In this document: positions 62,263 through 63,904 of the stretch, one piece after another
How positions within the stretch are numbered: position 1 is the stretch's first letter
How the letters are laid out: each line of letters begins with the position of its first letter
NCBI GenBank assembly: GCA_019237205.1
Contig: JAFAHO010000070.1
Location: forward strand, 1 to 63,904
Direction: 5' to 3'
Origin: Hyphomicrobiales bacterium
GTDB lineage: Bacteria; Pseudomonadota; Alphaproteobacteria; Rhizobiales; Beijerinckiaceae
Length of the DNA stretch: 63,904 bases
Notes under the pieces: model-generated
Seen by the model: only the letters and a program-made list of their open reading frames with translations
What the model was told of the DNA's origin: nothing
Database searches by the model: none
Translations under genes and position numbers: made by a program

Positions 62263-63104
62263 TCGTCTGCAAACATCGGCGCGGGCGCCGCGGCCGCCAC
62301 GCCGCCGTCGACCGGCACAATCGCGCCGGTCGTGTAGGCGCCGCCCCGCCCGGTCAGGAACAGGAGCGCGCCCGCTATGTCCTCGCGGCGTCCGAGCCGG
62401 CCCATCGGCACGGCCTTCGCGCCCCGCGCCGCGCCGGCCTCGTCGCCGATCGCAAAGCGCGTCATGTTGGTCGGAAACGGCCCGGGCGCGATGGCGTTGA
62501 TCGTCACCTGCCGCCCGGCGAATTCCGCGGCGAGAATGCGCGTCAGGTGATGCACCGCGGCTTTCGAGGCCGCGTAGGAATAGGCATGCTCGGACTGGGT
62601 GACGCTGCCCATCACCGAGCCGATGTTGACGACGGTCGAGGGCCGGTCGGCGGTCGCGGACGCCGCGAGCATCGGCGCAAGGTCGCGCGTCAGCGAAAAA
62701 AGGCCGGCTACATTGACGCTCATCACCCGCTCCCAGGCCTTCCAGGGGAAGGTCTCGAACGGCTCGCCCCAGTTCATCCCGGCGTTGTTGACGAGGATAT
62801 GCAAAGCGTGCGCGCGCTTCTGCGTCTCCGCCGCGAGCGCAGCGACGCCCGCCTCGTTCGCGACGGTGCTGCCGAAGCCTTCGCAGGGACCGATGGCCGA
62901 AAGCTCCGCCGCAGCCGCCTCGCAAGCCTCCGCCTTGCGCGAGGCGATCAGCACCCGGGCGCCTGCGGCGAGCAGCGCCTCGGCGCAGACGCGCCCGAGG
63001 CCCGTGGCGCCGCCCGTGACCAGCGCGGTGCGGCCGCGGACGGAAAAGAGGTCGGATGGCGCGAGCATGGCGTCCTTGACAGGGCTGGATCGAGGCAAGA
63101 CCAT
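62259..63104 (-). CDS. Short-chain dehydrogenase/reductase
   Basis: A 281-residue classical SDR. TGGATGLG is the cofactor motif, NNAG the structural one, and Ser (NIGSVMGS), Tyr and Lys (YSYAASKAA) are the catalytic set. The ATG at 63104 has GGAGG upstream; one at 63068 would remove 12 residues. Coupled to the MaoC gene, it may act on 3-hydroxyacyl-CoA. Confidence 0.9.
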   Translation of the reverse strand: MVLPRSSPVKDAMLAPSDLFSVRGRTALVTGGATGLGRVCAEALLAAGARVLIASRKAEACEAAAAELSAIGPCEGFGSTVANEAGVAALAAETQKRAHALHILVNNAGMNWGEPFETFPWKAWERVMSVNVAGLFSLTRDLAPMLAASATADRPSTVVNIGSVMGSVTQSEHAYSYAASKAAVHHLTRILAAEFAGRQVTINAIAPGPFPTNMTRFAIGDEAGAARGAKAVPMGRLGRREDIAGALLFLTGRGGAYTTGAIVPVDGGVAAAAPAPMFADE

Positions 63105-63189
63105 ATCGCCTCCGTCGGCAAGGCCAAACTCCAACCGCTGGACGGCGTCACGGGGCGCTGCCATCCCGTCGGCAATCGAAGGACCCTCG

Positions 63190-63750
63190 ATGGCTGAGGA
63201 CAAACCGCTTCGCTTCGCCGTCATGGTCGGCAGCCTGCGCCGCGCCTCCTACAACGCCGCCATCGCGCGCGCACTCCCCGCTCTCGCGCCCGACGGCGTT
63301 TTGATCGAGGCCCTGGGTTCGGTCGGCGACTTTCCGCTCTACAACCAGGACGTTCAGGAGAAGGGGTTTCCGGCGGCGGCGACCGCGATGGCGGAGGCGA
63401 TCGTCTCGGCCGATGGCCTCATCATCGTAACGCCTGAGTACAACTATTCGATGCCCGGCGTGCTGAAAAACGCGATCGACTGGCTCTCGCGCGTGCCGAA
63501 GCAGCCGTTCGCCAACAAGCCCGTCCTGATCCAAAGCGCCTCCCAGGGCGCGTACGGCGGCGTGCGCGCGCAGCTCCATCTGCGCCACACGCTGGTCTTC
63601 GTCGAGGCGCGCACGTTCAACCGGCCCGAGGTCATCATACCGGCGGTGCAGACGAAGGTTGACGCTGCGACAGGCGAATTGACCGATCCGGCGACCCGCG
63701 GCTTCATCGCCGATCAACTCAAGGCCTTCGCCGCATTCGTGAGGCGTTGA
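63190..63750 (+). CDS. NADPH-dependent FMN reductase family protein
   Basis: A 186-residue flavodoxin-like protein. The phosphate loop is MVGSLRRASYNAAIARAL and the flavin loop VTPEYNYSMPGVLKNAIDWL, typical of ChrR/YieF-type quinone or chromate reductases. SASQGAYGGVRAQLHLR is the third family segment. It stands 85 bases from the divergent SDR gene. Confidence 0.9.
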   Translation: MAEDKPLRFAVMVGSLRRASYNAAIARALPALAPDGVLIEALGSVGDFPLYNQDVQEKGFPAAATAMAEAIVSADGLIIVTPEYNYSMPGVLKNAIDWLSRVPKQPFANKPVLIQSASQGAYGGVRAQLHLRHTLVFVEARTFNRPEVIIPAVQTKVDAATGELTDPATRGFIADQLKAFAAFVRR

Positions 63751-63797
63751 CGCGCGGCGACGCGGCGCCCAGATTAGCGTCGTTTCCGGAGCCGCCG

Positions 63798-63904
63798 ATG
63801 AAAGTCTCGATCATCCAGATGAATTCGATCAGCGACAAGGGCGCCAATATTGCGAGCGCAGAGGCGCTGATCGAGCGCGCGGTTGCGGAGGAAGGCCCTG
63901 ACTG
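63798..63904 (+). CDS. Carbon-nitrogen hydrolase (nitrilase superfamily), 5' end only
   Basis: The first 35 codons, MKVSIIQMNSISDKGANIAS and AEALIERAVAEE, match the start of a nitrilase/amidase-family enzyme. The window ends before the catalytic Glu-Lys-Cys, so the specific reaction cannot be assigned. Confidence 0.75.
   Translation, partial: MKVSIIQMNSISDKGANIASAEALIERAVAEEGPD

Overview
The window looks like chromosome from a high-GC alphaproteobacterium, most likely a Hyphomicrobiales member near the Beijerinckiaceae/Methylocystaceae. The reasons are the rluD-rpoH gene order, an iron superoxide dismutase, LivFGMHK transporters, PEP-CTERM exported proteins and many GTG/TTG starts. No phage, complete insertion sequence, CRISPR array or rRNA was seen. 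The taxonomic guess rests on gene content and order, not on a database search.

Layout. 1-3 kb: tRNA-Trp and tRNA-Gly, a GH15 glucoamylase/trehalase-type enzyme and a NIPSNAP protein. 3-6 kb: an accessory patch with toxin-antitoxin relics, an orphan XRE antitoxin, a DUF4239 membrane protein and a SLOG-like plus transmembrane protein in visibly lower-GC DNA. 6-14 kb: a B12-type radical SAM enzyme, an epimerase, a frameshifted homocysteine methyltransferase overlapping rluD, then rpoH and an exported protein. 14-20 kb: a complete Liv-type ABC transporter and a benzaldehyde-dehydrogenase-like enzyme. 20-25 kb: a deacetylase-like protein, two possible small peptides, an SDR, an EamA permease and a REP-like palindrome cluster with a GIY-YIG protein and a dead REP transposase. 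25-29 kb: an operon of two membrane or nucleotide-sugar type glycosyltransferases, a SPASM radical SAM enzyme and a GT2 transferase.

29.7-35.9 kb is a sugar or polyol uptake and oxidation locus: a LacI regulator, a perfect 14-bp operator, an oxidoreductase, an isomerase and a three-part ABC transporter. 36-44 kb holds a PEP-CTERM protein and a compact six-gene operon (ThDP enzyme, two-domain SRPBCC protein, P450, second SRPBCC, unknown protein, diheme cytochrome c). A ~150-bp direct repeat lies on both sides of this segment. It is my best candidate for an undescribed system.

44-64 kb is mostly ordinary metabolism and stress defence: MarC, xylulokinase, cold-shock protein, glutaryl-CoA dehydrogenase with a CoA-transferase, LOG, SodB, UspA, NfeD beside a truncated stomatin, YgfZ, dihydroorotase, an Lrp regulator divergent from an exporter, MaoC/SDR and an FMN reductase. 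It also holds two unusual proteins: a TIR-transmembrane-LprI fusion and a seven-repeat HAF PEP-CTERM protein.
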